Assembly (NCBI GenBank): GCA_021234155.1
Contig: JAJEKV010000133.1
Span: 1,214,542-1,278,541 of the forward strand
Direction of reading: 5' to 3'
Origin: Isoetes taiwanensis
Taxonomy: Eukaryota > Streptophyta > Lycopodiopsida > Isoetales > Isoetaceae
DNA length: 64,000 nucleotides
A model generated the notes under the pieces. It had not been told where the DNA came from, did no database searches, and saw only the letters and a program-made list of their open reading frames with translations. How positions within the stretch are numbered: the stretch's first letter is position 1; every line of letters starts with the position of its first letter. The position numbers were made by a program, and so were the translations under genes. Positions 23,574-35,149 of the stretch are shown piece by piece.

Positions 23574-23990
23574 AACCTCCCCTAGTTTCTTTGGAAAGTT
23601 GGGGAGGTTTCCATAAAATATTAAAAAAAAAAAATTAGTCATTAATGTTGGCAACCACCGATGGATTCCAACGCATCGATTTAACCGAGATGCACCCAGC
23701 GCTAGTCTTGGTCTTCGTGCAAATTAAGAGCTTTTTTTTTTTTTTTTGAAACCTCCCCCACCTTTCCTCGAAACCTCCCTGTTTTTGACTGGAAACCTCC
23801 CTGTGTCATCCAAGAAAGTCGGGAGGTTTCCACTAAAGGAGGGTTTCCATGGAAACCTCCCCTGTTTTCTAATATGGAGAAAGTTGAGGAGGTTTCCATG
23901 GAAAGTTGGGGAGGTTTCCGGGAAAGGTGGGGAGGTTTCCAGGGAAAGTTGGGGAGGTTTCCAGGGAAAGTTGGGGAGGTTTCCATTGGA
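23574..23990. repeat. Right subterminal GGAGGTTTCC clusters
   Basis: A first small group (23,574-23,612) has GGAAACCTCCCC and GGGGAGGTTTCC around a short spacer, followed by an A-run. It resembles the left cluster in layout. The main group (23,752-23,990) has three or four copies of GAAACCTCCC, then five or more tandem copies of GTTGGGGAGGTTTCCAGGGA-like units spaced about 24 bp apart. Open frames on both strands here are artefacts of the repeat. Confidence 0.9.
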
Positions 23991-24033
23991 GCCCAACCCA
24001 AATCGGGCGTAGAAAAAACCATCGGCTAGAATT

Positions 24034-24989
24034 GGCGTTCCATTAGATTTATATAAGGTAATCAGCTTTGGCTTGCCTTAACGGGCTTTTCCAGGCCCTT
24101 ACATATGCAGGAACATTACCACTACCTAATGAGGCTAGTGGAAGTTGTCTTTTGGCAAAAATAAACATGTGCATCTTTGGCATGCTGAATTGCACCGGTG
24201 TTGTCAGAATGGAGCCTAGCAGGTATGACCTTTACACCAAGATCGTCATGGTTCATAAGCTATCTGGTTATATGCCATATGTAGTGCAGATGTTTTGCGT
24301 CGTGTGGCTATCTCAAATGTAGTGCAAGAAAAGAAAGCAGAAAGGTCTGACATATGTTGTATTGCTCACATCATTCAAGTTCTGCAGCACAAAGTTATGT
24401 ACCGACTATTATTTTTTCCCAACTATATAAGATAATCACATTAACAAAGGCATCTCCACATGCAAACATGTGGCTAGAATGAAAAACTAATTCCTTAACC
24501 TGGAAATGAGATGACAAAGTGCAAATGTTAACAATTGCAAATCAGTGCAGTTTCTCTCTCATGTAGCAAATTTTATTGAAGCCATCTGTAGAGTAATGCA
24601 ATAATCAGTGCTATATTTTGCTCGTGAATGGTCCAAAAAAGCACAATTTCATTAAAATGAGAAATTTCGTGATTCCAATTAGGAATGAAAATCCTTTTTA
24701 GTAAACTTTATGCCAATTTTTTGAGCAATTATGGCGCCATTTAAAAAAAATATGCATCTAAAGTGCCATTTATTGGCGCCATTAAAAATTCTAGAATTGC
24801 ATGTAATGAAGCTGGAGAAATATAACATCACAAACTTAGTTAAAAATTCCGAATTCATAGATTTGCATATTAAAAAAATTTGCCAAAACAAGCAAGGACT
24901 CGGAAGAGGTAGTCTGTTTACAAGAGTATTAATGTACAATTTACATTATTTTCATACAAAATTCAGGGTTCCTCATCATGAACAGGCTC
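24034..24989. other. No recognised gene; first GGCGCC palindromes
   Basis: AT-rich, short frames only. ATGGCGCCATTT appears at about 24,731 and TTGGCGCCATTA at about 24,772, the first members of a motif that recurs up to 31 kb. Confidence 0.4.
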
Positions 24990-25580
24990 CACAAAAGGAT
25001 CAGGTTCCGTCTGGCCAGGGCCATGGCTAGAAGAAGCAACCATAGGATCTCCCTGAAAGCTCTCGAACACCGTGGAAAAGGAAATTGGGATCATCAAGAA
25101 TGTCCGCATTGAATTGTGTATTCTTGATCACATCATAGTCCACATCGGGTTGGAGCTTCGGGCATCTCTCGATTTGGTGGATCTACGCCTTCTTCAACTT
25201 AAATAGGTGGTCTCTGTCCACGAACAATTTGCGATGGTAGGATTCAAGAGGGGCGGTCAAGCCTATCAAGAATCCCCTTTAGGCACTCATGCTTGCTGGT
25301 CACTTTCGGTCACAATGCAAAAATCTCTTTATTCAAAGAATGAAGCCCTACTAAAAAAGAACCACGGGAGAAGTAATCAAACACCCGTTTCCTAGCGGCA
25401 CCATTTTTTCTCGCAGACGAGGTGCAAGCATGTAGCAGCCCCACTGGTTTCTCATAATTATGTCCCCTCGGCAAGCCTTGCTACGGTGACTAACATTGCT
25501 GGCAGTTGCAGAGCTTACCACCATAGCCTCTGGCCTCCCCGCTTCGCCTTCTTCGTTAGGCACAGAACCGGTGGCGCTTC
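24990..25580 (-). pseudogene. Unrecognised minus-strand coding relic
   Basis: Read on the minus strand over changing frames, this stretch looks like protein: SVPNEEGEAGRPEAMVVSS, then MRNQWGCYMLAPRLREK. A frame change follows, then sequence rich in charged residues, and finally PQPDVDYDVI-like and ADILDDP segments near 25,120. It lies in the repeat block that also holds the 31-34 kb relic and could be a second protein of the same element. I do not recognise the family. There are several frame breaks. Confidence 0.3.
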
Positions 25581-26589
25581 TTGAGGATGATCGCTGAAGG
25601 GGAACTTGAGGTCAATTGCTTCGGGCAGAGGACCCCTCTTGGCTTCGAATCTTTGTGGCATACACTAGTGAATGGACCTCCTCGAACTCCCGGGAGGCGG
25701 ATTCTTGTATTCGGCCCTCATACATGCCAATATAAACTCGATCCGGAATCCGCATCATCCAATACTGAGATGAAATCAAAAAGTTGTGTTCGCCTTGCAA
25801 AGACCACTATCCAAAAAAGAATCACCAGTGGTGTTCTTTTTAAAACATATTAAAGAAATTTGTTAGTGTGGTTTTGTCCCACATTGGAAATATGCCTCTA
25901 GTGTCCGGTGGCAATCAAGGATACCGGGTGCAGGAGTGCATCTAACTTGCCCCCCGGCCGTCTGTTAGTTCAATCAAGAACGGAAGTCTTCAAGATCCTC
26001 TCTCTTCAAGACAAAGATTATGATGAATCTTGCCAAGGCAGTGGCACGCTCACCAAAAATGCCTTCCTTGCTCACTCCGGTTTCAACCCACTTACTATGC
26101 AAGGTGGCCATGGAAATGAGTCGGATCCTCGGCTCCCAAGACGCCAAAGATCGAGATCGTGAAGGATTTGAACTTCCCTGGAAAATTATCCTTCACGATT
26201 CAAAAATCTCCTTCTTCAAGAAAGATATGGATCTTAGTGTCTTTGCCCTTGCCTTGAAGAATTGCTTACTCAGATAATCACGGTGACCTTTGAAGGTCTT
26301 CCCATCCAGCACTTCCTCGAACAACCCGACGCCTTCGTAGTCCATACCTCTCATGCACTCAAGTAGGTCCGATGAAGTAGTCGATTCTTTTGCCCGCCAT
26401 GTAATAGTTTGACCCTTGTTGTCTTTTAGCTTGCAAGATTTCCACAAGTTCCATAGGGACACCTAATAACGAAAAATGTCCTCCGGCATGAAGACCCACG
26501 GGTTGAAATCTTTAGGATGCTTACCACGATGGTAACTTCAGCCAAAGCCGATAACGCTGAAAACAACGAAGTTAGACTAACATTTAATG
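25581..26589. other. No recognised gene, weak coding traces on the minus strand
   Basis: Open frames up to 90 codons on both strands. The minus-strand frame at 26,193-26,462 (MSLWNLWKSCKLKDNKGQ...) could be a further part of the relic to the left, but no motif supports this. Confidence 0.3.
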
Positions 26590-26700
26590 AGCAAATGGCG
26601 TATGGCTGGTTTATGAACAAATGGCGTGATTATTTGGTGGAGGAAATGGCGCCACGACGCCATTTCACCAAATGGTTTACCACGACGCCATTTCATAATC
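26590..26700. repeat. Cluster of AAATGGCG / CGCCATTT palindromes
   Basis: Within 110 bp AAATGGCG occurs three times and CGCCATTT twice, including GAAATGGCGCCACGACGCCA. Arms of neighbouring units can pair, so the cluster could fold on itself. It uses the same core as the arrays at 28.9-29.5 and 30.8-31.1 kb. Confidence 0.85.
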
Positions 26701-27519
26701 TTACATAAAATTAAAACATGTACCTTGTATGGTTCTCGAGCGAGATTGTTCAAGGCCGTCCGATGGATCAAAGCTTCGCGATATAGAGCATATACACTTG
26801 TGTTGGGTTTATGTTATCAATGAATGGCTCTTTGAAAATAGTTCGCTAGTGATATCATTGACTTCACATTTGCCGATAACACTAAAATTCGCTCAAGATA
26901 AATCTTTGACATTTGCTCTTGGGACTTTGGTGTGCCGAAGCCTTCTACATACAAGTCGAAGCAGCCATAATCAATGATTACCATTCACTATATAATAGTG
27001 CATCCCCATGAGGTCATCCCGGTTTTCCAAGGGACCGGTTTGTTTGTGAGGGGATTGAATGGAATCACATCGGCGAGAGGAAGACCGGATGTGGGTCTCT
27101 CCGAAAGGACTCCACTAAAGTTTTGACGTGCTCCATATTCCTTGGTCTAGATGTCGATTTGCTGGCCCTTGATATAATTTGAACACGCCTATTTTTTAAT
27201 GAATGTGACCAGAGAGGGAACAGATCTTGGGTGATCGTAAATTTTTGCGGTGTATTCTGCCGTCTTTTTCCTCTTGACCTTTCCACCAAGATTTGCAGGG
27301 CACCTCTAGCAAGTGCCGAGCTATTCTTCATGTGACCTCTTTAGCTCGTCTTAATGGGGCCCTTTTGGCTTGGTGTGTCCCGGGGGATCCTCGCTATGCC
27401 TTGGGCTCTGGGAGGTTCACCACCACTTAGAAGGACTTCCGGCAGACTTGGAGTCCGAGAGGCTCTCCTTTGTTTTTAGGTGTCCTCTCACTCCGAATGG
27501 TCTCTCGCTTCCAGGTCTC

Positions 27520-27720
27520 CACTTCCTTTCCCTCCTTTTTTCCACCGCCTTTCCTTCCTTGCCCAACCTTTCCCTCCCCTTTTTCTTTCCTTTCCTTTTT
27601 TTTCCTTCTTTTCCCTTTTTCTTTATCTTCCTTCTCTTCCTTTCCTTCTCTTAGTTTCTTTAGCTTGCTTCTTTTCCTTCTTTCCATTTGGATCTTTTGA
27701 TCCTTTCTCTTAACTTTCCT
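27520..27720. repeat. Polypyrimidine tract, TTTCC/CTTCC-rich
   Basis: About 200 bp almost free of purines on the plus strand. It gives a Lys/Glu/Arg-rich frame of 186 codons on the minus strand (27,427-27,987), which I treat as composition, not a gene. The flanks of that frame (up to 28.0 kb) are coding-like but unrecognised. Confidence 0.8.
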
Positions 27721-27987
27721 CTTGCCTTTCGCCTTCCCTTCTCGGTTCTGGACATCCTCGATAGAAGATGAGGGAGTCTTTGTCATTTTGGGGTGTATCC
27801 CTAGGTTGTCTTGTCTTCTTCTTGCTCTGATTTTAGCCAGGCCGTGTCCACAATGGCGGATTAGTTTCTGCTGGCTATTGCCTTGACAACGAATGAAGGC
27901 GAGTTTTTCGACTCGTTCATCCGATTGCGAAGAATCATAAAAAAGCCCCTCAAGATTTCTTGTGGACCTTTGATGTCGCTTCTTCAA

Positions 27988-28874
27988 AGCTGTTATACGA
28001 TGGCGGCGCCCAGCCTTGCTTGTTCGCCGAACCAGCTACATTTGCAATATAAGCGAACATTACGATGGGATCATAAAACTTCCGTCCACATAGTACCTGA
28101 GTATTTTCGCTTCAAAGTATCCCTCACAGACCACAAGGATCAATCCTCGCGGGCAGCTCTTGGCAACCAGACCATTTTGGACCAAGATACCCAGGCCGGG
28201 TAAATCGCAATGTTTACGTGTATGTCTCCCCTTTATAAGGAGGCGAGCTCTCTTTAAGTCTCCTTTCAACCACAGAAGCGATGAGGGCTCACCGCGTATT
28301 CACCCATGCACCCGGTGCCCGCCCATCGGCATCATAGTGCAGTGGGATTGAAATTGTGTTTCGCCGCGATAAAGATAGCCGCAACAAAGAGGCATCCGTA
28401 AATGGTTAGAACAAGGTGACACACAATGGGTTGTATTGGTTTAAAGCGTGAAGCGCCATTTGTATGTGCATAAGACGAATGAGTTCGTATGCCTATCCTC
28501 GCGTTTGGTCGAAGGGCCTCCACCGGTCAAACCACTCCCTTCGCAATATTCGAGGAAGATGGTTGAAGGAGAGTGGACTGGGCTGGTGGCACCGCCATTG
28601 TCGGGAGAGAGCACAAACGAACAAGCGAGCGAGCGGGATGACTAGGCAAATGGCCATGAAGCCATTTGCATCCGAAGTTCGCATAAGCAAATGGAAGCAC
28701 GAATGCATTTTTGCGTTTGGTGTCGTGCCTCGGAAAGTCCGAGCCCCTCCCTTCCAAATATTCGAAGATGGTTGGAAGGAGAGTGGCTCACTAGGGTCGA
28801 GGCACCCGCGCACTTCAGTGTGAGAATACATATGCCGCACTCCATTAGTGTTAAAGGGCTGGACTTGATAAAAA
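27988..28874. other. No recognised gene
   Basis: GC-richer than the surroundings, with several overlapping frames of 60-130 codons on both strands. The antisense pair at 28,464-28,888 is the longest (119 and 131 codons). No known domain is visible; this may be decayed transposon sequence. Confidence 0.3.
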
Positions 28875-29530
28875 TAAGCCATGGCCATTTGCCAACAACA
28901 AGTTCCAAATGTATGCTAATAGACATCAAAATGGCCATGGGCCATTTGCCAACAACAAGGCCCTATGGTAGCTAATACACATCAAATGGGCCATGGCCAT
29001 TTGCCAACAACAAGTCCCAAATGTATGTAATACACATCAAATGTGCCATGGGCCATTTGTCAACTATAAGACCCTATAGTAAGTTAATGGACATCAAAGA
29101 CTAGAGTAAGCTACCGGGCATCCTTAATTAGCTAAGACTCCTAAAGTGCACTCAATCATCCAAATGAAGCCATGGCCCATTTGCCAACAACAAGTTCCAA
29201 ATGTATGTTAATTAGACATCAATGGCGCCATGAAGCCATTTGCCAACAACAAGGCCCCCTATGGTGTTATTACACATCAAATGGGCTATGGCGCCATTTG
29301 CCAACAACAAGTCCCAAATGTATGCTAATACACATCAAATGGCGCCATGGCGCCATTTGTCAACTATAAGACCCTATAGTAAGCTAATGGACATCAAAGA
29401 CTAGAGTAAGCTACCAGGCATCCTTAATTAGCTAAGACTCCTAAAGTGCACTATCATTCAAATGGCCATGGCGCCATTTGTCAACTATAAGACCCTAAAG
29501 TGGTTATCATGCATCTAAATAGCGATGGCT
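28875..29530 (+). repeat. Higher-order tandem array built on a GCCATGGCC/GGCGCC palindrome
   Basis: Ten or so units of about 55-60 bp, each starting with a palindrome such as GGCCATGGCCATTT or ATGGCGCCATGGCGCCATTT and continuing TGCCAACAACAAG or TGTCAACTATAAGACCC. Every fourth unit has an added tail (AGACTAGAGTAAGCTACC...). The block of four units from about 28,878 is repeated from about 29,169, so a period near 291 bp is laid over the 57-bp period. Copies are similar but not identical. Confidence 0.9.
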
Positions 29531-30364
29531 TCATTTAGCCCAAACAAACAATGCAAGTAGGCGACATACCTGTACCTTGAGGTAAGCTAGCCTCTGTCTC
29601 CACATTTTGAGGAGCTCCGGGAATTGTCCATTTCCATTTCGGGGCTTTGAATTTGGTCAGAAAAATTATTATTATCTAGATGTGTTGAGGCGCCGAATCA
29701 GCGAAAAAATGGGATTTAAAAAGGTTAAAAAGGGATGAAAAGGGTTGCTTTTTAGGCGTGGCTGGCCAGGGCGTATTTGCCGGGCGCCGCGGCTAAGGTC
29801 GATTTGGGAGCTGGAATCGAAAACGAATAACCTTGAATGAGAAGCTTCGTAGAAAAACAGCGCCAACTAGGGCCCATCGCCCGTCCGAGGCATGCCCATG
29901 GCGGTTCCAGCGCTTCATGTATACGCCAAATTATCCGACGCTTTTCAGCGTGCGCGTGGCCCAGCGCCTATGCTCCGCTACATGCATCGTGATCCCCAGC
30001 CCATGCCCGCCATTAATTCGAATTTTGAATTGAATATTTCTCCTTAAACGCCTCCAAGCCAATTTGAACATAAAATTCAAAATTCCCCCCCAAGAATTAA
30101 CATAAAAGTCAAAATTCCATGGATATTGAAATTTGATCACACTGTCAAATTTGAATCGTCCATTTTGAAAATTGTACTTTGCCTTTAAAGCCCCCTCTTT
30201 CGCCGTGCTCCCACTTATCGCGACCATGCCACGACCTTGACGTTTTTAGATTGCACGGTTCGGTGCACACGAATCCGCTTTGTTAGGTCACCGGTTTGCC
30301 GGCTTCATAAAGCGCTTATTTTCTCCTTTAGGCCTAAATTTTGCAAAGCGCATCGTCTTTGTCG
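29531..30364. other. No recognised gene
   Basis: Short frames only. AAAATTCAAAATTCC-type runs at 30,010-30,180 (several TTGAATTT/AAATTCAA words) make a weak inverted pattern. Confidence 0.35.
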
Positions 30365-30515
30365 TCAGCGCTTTCTTCTAAGCTCCACGAAATCCCGAGG
30401 GTAATTTTGGCGCTCTTCTTGGCGCTTTCTTCTTGGCGAATCCTTTGGCGCTTTCTTCTTCTCGAATCTTTCTTTGCGCTTTCTTCTTGGGCTCTTCTTG
30501 GCGCATTCTTAACGC
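30365..30515 (+). repeat. GCGCTTTCTTCTTGGCG minisatellite
   Basis: Five or six imperfect copies of GGCGCTTTCTTCTT(GG) in 150 bp, with variants TTGCGCTTTCTTCTTGGG and TTGGCGCATTCTT. A local tandem expansion. Confidence 0.85.
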
Positions 30516-30829
30516 CAATATATCTGCTGGGATCAACTTGATTTTCCTGTTCTATCTACTGCTCGGGGACATACCACTATGGATCTATCTAATATCAAAG
30601 TAAGTCCACTGTTTTTGGTATAAATTACGTTCTATTGCTGCCATGTGTATAGAGTGTTCAAATCGCGACATTAATCTTTGCTAGGACACTAAAACCTTGG
30701 TTTCAATTTGCAAAGTTGGCATGGGGTGCCCATGTTATGCATGCCCGCTCTTATTGACACATATCTGACAATGGGAGCAAAGAATGCATAACATAGGCAC
30801 CTAGATGTAGATTTTGTGATGGAATAAGC

Positions 30830-31060
30830 CATTTGGTCGAATGGTGTTGGATCAAATGGCCATGGCGCCATTTAGTCGAAAATAGTGCTTGGATCAAAAT
30901 GCCATGCTTTGATCCAAATTCACACCCATGGCACATTCATAGGTGTGAATTTGGATCAAATGGCGCCATTTGATCCAAACACTTATTTCGACTAAATGGG
31001 GCGCCATTTGATCCAAGTGTTCACCGATTACAACAAAATAGCCATGGCTTCATTTAGCTC
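30830..31060. repeat. Palindrome cluster: AAATGGCGCCATTTGATCC
   Basis: Repeated words TTGGATCAAATGGC, GGCGCCATTTGATCCAA and TTTAGTCGAAA/TTTCGACTAAA are arranged so that the left half (30,835-30,925) is the rough reverse complement of the right half (30,940-31,015) around a spacer with GGTGTGAATTTGGATC. The cluster can fold into a long cruciform. Confidence 0.8.
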
Positions 31061-31450
31061 CAAATTTGGGGCAAAATTTATACTTTTGTACTAAATAGCC
31101 ATTTTTCTTATTTTTTGCTTATTTTTTCCTCTATTTCATATGTTCAAAAGTACGCCTTGCTTGATTGAAACAAAGTTTAATTTTCCCCTCTGCACAACCT
31201 ATTAATTGGAAGGACAATTGTTGCCCTGGGGACATATTTTGAATAGAACCACTTTCTTCATGGGAAGGAAATAGATCCTTCAAATGTAGCAATTGAGGTC
31301 ACGGAGTCCTGATCCCATCAACCGAGCTTCCCCTCCACGGGGCGATAACATTGGTGAAGCAAAGGGCAACATTCATTCAAGTGGCCTAAGAGGGATGTAA
31401 AACCAAATGAGTGGCCCTCAAGTGAAGAATCGTCTTCGAGATCCCTCAAT
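31061..31450. other. No recognised gene
   Basis: AT-rich left half, then mixed sequence with no long frame. It may be the 5' part of the plus-strand relic that follows. Confidence 0.3.
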
Positions 31451-34250
31451 TTGCCCTCTTCACAAGAGGATTCATCTAGTAGTCCACCATCTGGCAAGAG
31501 TCAGCGGGACGGACATGTTTTCCTTTGCCACGTGGTGAACCAAGCAACACGGCAACAAATGAAGAAACGAGATAGTAGAGAGATTGGAGGTCATGAGAAT
31601 CTAGCTGCCCGCCTTGGTCTCAGGTTGTTTAAGCCTGAAGATGAAGACAGTCTACTACCGGAGAACAGATCTACTAGGGTTTGCCATGCTACATTCTTCA
31701 CTCTGCAGGATCGGATCTAAATATTCGAGGCTTAATATAGTCTTTAGTGATCCTCAAGATGCTATAGGACGATGAGTTCTTGGGTGTATCAAAGGTCGGG
31801 CTTTCGGTGGGTAACATAATAGATCCAACGGGGAAACCAAAATATCAGGTCATGTCATGCTTGTCTGAGAGGCCTATAGCTAACGATCTAGTAACCTGGG
31901 AGACCCATGTTTGTTTTGCTTCATGATGGTAGGACGGTTTCACAACATTTACAAGCTCTTGCCGCTCGAACATGATGATTTAGAAGTTGAGTGCTTGGAA
32001 GCTGATGTTGAGAAGCAATTCAAGAGGAAAAGGAAATATACATATGTGAAGAGAGTCGGGAGGGGAACCAAAGGGGGATGGCAAGGAGGGAGAGAGGATG
32101 TGCGCCTCAAGGCAATCAAGAGTGCTCTAAAATCAACATGCTGCAAGGGACTTAATGTGTCAAAAACCGAGCGAACAAGCAGCAAGTATGTGCCTTAAGA
32201 AAAGAATTTTATTCTCAATCAAGCGGTGCTGGAATATGCTTGTTTTTGATGTGTTGAGGTAACTTATATAGGCGATCGGGCTTAAAAGTAGTGGTCCAGG
32301 GAGTGGAGTGTCAATTCGCCGCGATGACGTGGCTTTAGGAGTTGCTTTCGGCCCACGTTTATAGTTGGAGGAAGAGGTTCAGGCGCAGGAAAAGTTAAGG
32401 TGGAAAAGCATGACACATGGTAATACGAGCTCTAGAAGCCTAGATCTGCGTGACACTAGCTACTGAAAGTGTGCTTGATACCTTCATTAGTGAGAATGCG
32501 TAGAGCATTCCACATAGAAGCAAAAAGGAAAGGATGATATAAGGGAGAATGTTCAGAAACTTCCTTCCATCCTTAATAAGAAGAGCATACATAAGGAGGT
32601 GGGGCCGTGGGTGGAAGAATTGACAGAAAGAGTGTAACCCTGCCCTCTTTTACAAATATTTGGAAGAAAGAGTTTTCGGGCGTCAAGATAGCAAAAAATA
32701 CAAAGATTCTCCAAGTGTAACATATGTGTAGTCATCAAACGAAATTGGAAAGAACAAAAGATACAAGGAGAGGCGCAACCTTTCAATTCAACTACGGGCA
32801 CATATGTTGGAACAACGTTCTGGAGGGAGTCAATATTGGCATTATGCATTATCACATCGTTCACGAGAAAGTCACCTCTGACATAATATATGATAAGATG
32901 GATCAGGTCAAAACACTCACACCAAGAAGTCACCATCTCACAAAGTCCGTTTTGGAGAGGAGATCACTTGAAGAGCCTTTTGACAGAGCATTGACACATG
33001 GTCATGGTGGGACGGGCTTTATGGCCATTTCTCTCTTGATCTTTGGAAGGATGACTCAAACTTTCATGTTGGATCACTTTCTAGGATCCTACACTATCTT
33101 GAGTTGCTTAGGAAGAAGACAAGTATGGTGATTTTTATTGGAAGCGTAACTACGTATTGCAAATTGATGCAAGTCCTAAAAAGATACTTTCTGACCCGCA
33201 AAGATAAGCTAGTGGAACATACAAGAGAAGATGCCTTCATCTTCTAGTGCCAACTTAGAAGGCTTCAATCCTCTTCCTCGAAATCTCTACTACAATGGAT
33301 AATGCCGGGTCAAAATAAAATAGATATGTGTTCTCCTACCTCTCTTATTTGACATGGCTTAAGGTATTCGATGAGATTCAAGGTTGGTTTCATGATGGTT
33401 GGGCACACTCATGACGATATTGATGCATTGTTTGGGAACTTTTCGACGTTAATGAGTTCATCGGATGCTCTAACTTTGCCCGAGTTGCTTTTTACTTGTT
33501 TAGCAAGTGCAATGCAAAGTCTCGTTCCATATTTTGTGGATGAAGTTCCAGATTGAAAGGCTTTATCAAGGGATATATCCCACGATAAGGCCAACGTCAA
33601 CAGGCCATACCGAGCCAGCTGCTATTCCGATTTAAAATGGATGGGAAATGGCCCATTATGCAATATAAGATGCGGCCAACCCATAAAGAGTGGATTCCAG
33701 AAAATGGAATAAGAATGTGGAAGGAGGATGAAAATGGTGAGCCAACGTTACCAACAGGGGTGCCTAAAAATATCCCTCAAAGGAAGACATTGAAAGATCT
33801 CCCCGGCCGGTAGACAAAGATCAGCAAGTACATAGCATTATGGAATTCCTTTGCAAAATCAAGAAGATAGTGTGTTTGTAACGACAAAGACAAAGCAACT
33901 ATGGATTACCGAACAGCGATTCTTTTGTGTTGGAAGATGTATCTCCGGGGCGACCTCAAAAATGATAACTTTTTGGTCATTAGCGTACAAGGCAAGAACC
34001 TCTACAAGCCGCATTTACTCCGAGAGGTCGATGAAGCGGCTGTGCTTGTAAGACCTTTGCCTACATATTGTGGGCTGAAGCGGATGAAGTCCCGGTGTTG
34101 CCTATGGATGACTTCGATCCTCATGCACATGTTACGAAAGGTATGTTTGTTTTATCCCGACTTGGGAGGCGATGAAACTCCAACGTGGTTGGGCTTTGAG
34201 AAGAAGATGCCATCCTAGATCGAGTCTACCAATTATGGTCACATTTATGT
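31451..34250 (+). pseudogene. Decayed transposon-like protein with VGHTHDDID motif
   Basis: A plus-strand series of broken frames. Segment 31,451-31,720 is Ser/charged-rich. Segment 31,911-32,198 ends in a basic stretch (KRKRKYTYVKRVGRG). Segment 33,270-33,560 has NLYYN..., then VGFMMVGHTHDDIDALFGNF and LPELLFTCL. Segment 33,620-34,170 has KWPIMQYKMRP and WIPENGIRMWKEDE. The VGHTHDDID box, preceded by a drifted NLYLQ-D-N region, is familiar from large uncharacterised proteins that are very numerous in some plant, algal and animal genomes and are probably transposon-borne (I believe the DUF7869 type; this name is from memory). Function is unknown. At least six stops or frame changes make this copy dead. 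Confidence 0.5.
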
Positions 34251-34968
34251 ATCATGGTGGATGCCCGTTGGTCGTGACTATACAAAGTTGCTTAACTAAA
34301 CGTTGGCGACCCAATCCATCGATCCATCAAGGTATGAGAAGTTAGATGCCATACATTATGCATGGGATGCAAAATGGCAAAAGGCCCAAGGCTGCTCGAT
34401 TCCAAAATACATTGTTGACATGTGGGGGACATAGCATTAGCTAAAAAGCTCTCAATCTCACCATGTTCTCGATAATCATGTATGTAATTTCTTTTGCTAT
34501 AATACTTAAGCATTTTGGACAATTAATACGTTGTCGATACATCCATTAGCTTCCATTATGCTTATACTAACATCCTTACATCTTTTATAATAGGTGTTTA
34601 ATACACATCATTACATCTGATGCACATATTATTGATGGCATACATATAATTTAGATGCACATATTATTGATGGCTTTATAGAGTCGATGATTCACTCATC
34701 ATCATCAATCCCACTCTTTGCGGATCGCATTCGGCAGTTAGGCATGGCTCGGGGAACCCAAAGAAGATGGATCACAACACGAGTAAGGTCGGGGCAATCA
34801 CACTCACGACCTTCTGCTTTGGATTGTAAGTAAGGATCCAGCTTAACACCTTTACGTATGCAGCATGGAGCAAAGAATGGTCTCAAACTGATCTTCATAA
34901 ATATTATAAGCCATGGGAGATGAATGACTTACCGAATCATGGAGCTGCTTTTATAGTCGTTGTAGAAT
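34251..34968. other. No recognised gene
   Basis: AT-rich. A repeated word (GATGCACATATTATTGATGGC) occurs at about 34,620 and 34,650. Probably the 3' flank of the relic above. Confidence 0.35.
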
Positions 34969-35101
34969 TATTGGTATAATACTTCAGCACTATTGGTATT
35001 ATACGTGAGCATTATTGGTATTATACGTGAGCATTATTGGTATTATACGTCAGCATTATTGGTATTATACTTCAACATTATTGGTATTATACTTCAACAT
35101 T
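34969..35101 (+). repeat. 22-bp tandem repeat, six units
   Basis: Unit ATTGGTATTATACGTGAGCA-TT, with GTGAG, GTCAG and TTCAA variants in the middle, starts at 34,969, 34,992 and then every 22 bp to 35,102. Confidence 0.95.
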
Positions 35102-35149
35102 ATTGGATTCGTAGCTATAAATTCTTTTACCTTGTTTTCACTTCTCACT

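Larger units (their letters stand above)
20907..24024. mobile_element. Mutator-like gene-capture element (Pack-MULE type)
   Basis: The ends carry inverted TACGCCCGAATTGGGTT (left, from 20,920) and AACCCAAATCGGGCGTA (right, to 24,011). Exactly 13 nt outside each of these lies the 9-bp direct repeat GCTAGAATT (20,898-20,906 and 24,025-24,033). A 9-bp target duplication is the mark of Mutator-like elements, and the equal spacing argues against chance. Inside each end are clusters of GGGGAGGTTTCC and its reverse complement, acting as subterminal repeats. No transposase is present. Instead the interior (about 3.1 kb) carries a COBW exon fragment and three UAH exons with introns, both on the plus strand. 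The outer 13 nt of the terminal repeats are diverged, so the superfamily call is strong but not certain. Confidence 0.75.

Noticed and set aside
23702-24022. 106- and 90-codon frames over the GGAGGTTTCC repeats
   Set aside because: Both strands are open only because of the tandem repeat in the right subterminal region of the Mutator-like element.
27427-27987. 186-codon Lys/Glu/Arg-rich minus-strand frame
   Set aside because: Its middle is produced by a polypyrimidine tract on the other strand; the flanks are not recognised, so I treat it as composition.
28875-29530. CRISPR array
   Set aside because: Units are contiguous tandem repeats with variant palindromes and no unique spacers; the DNA is from a plant nucleus.
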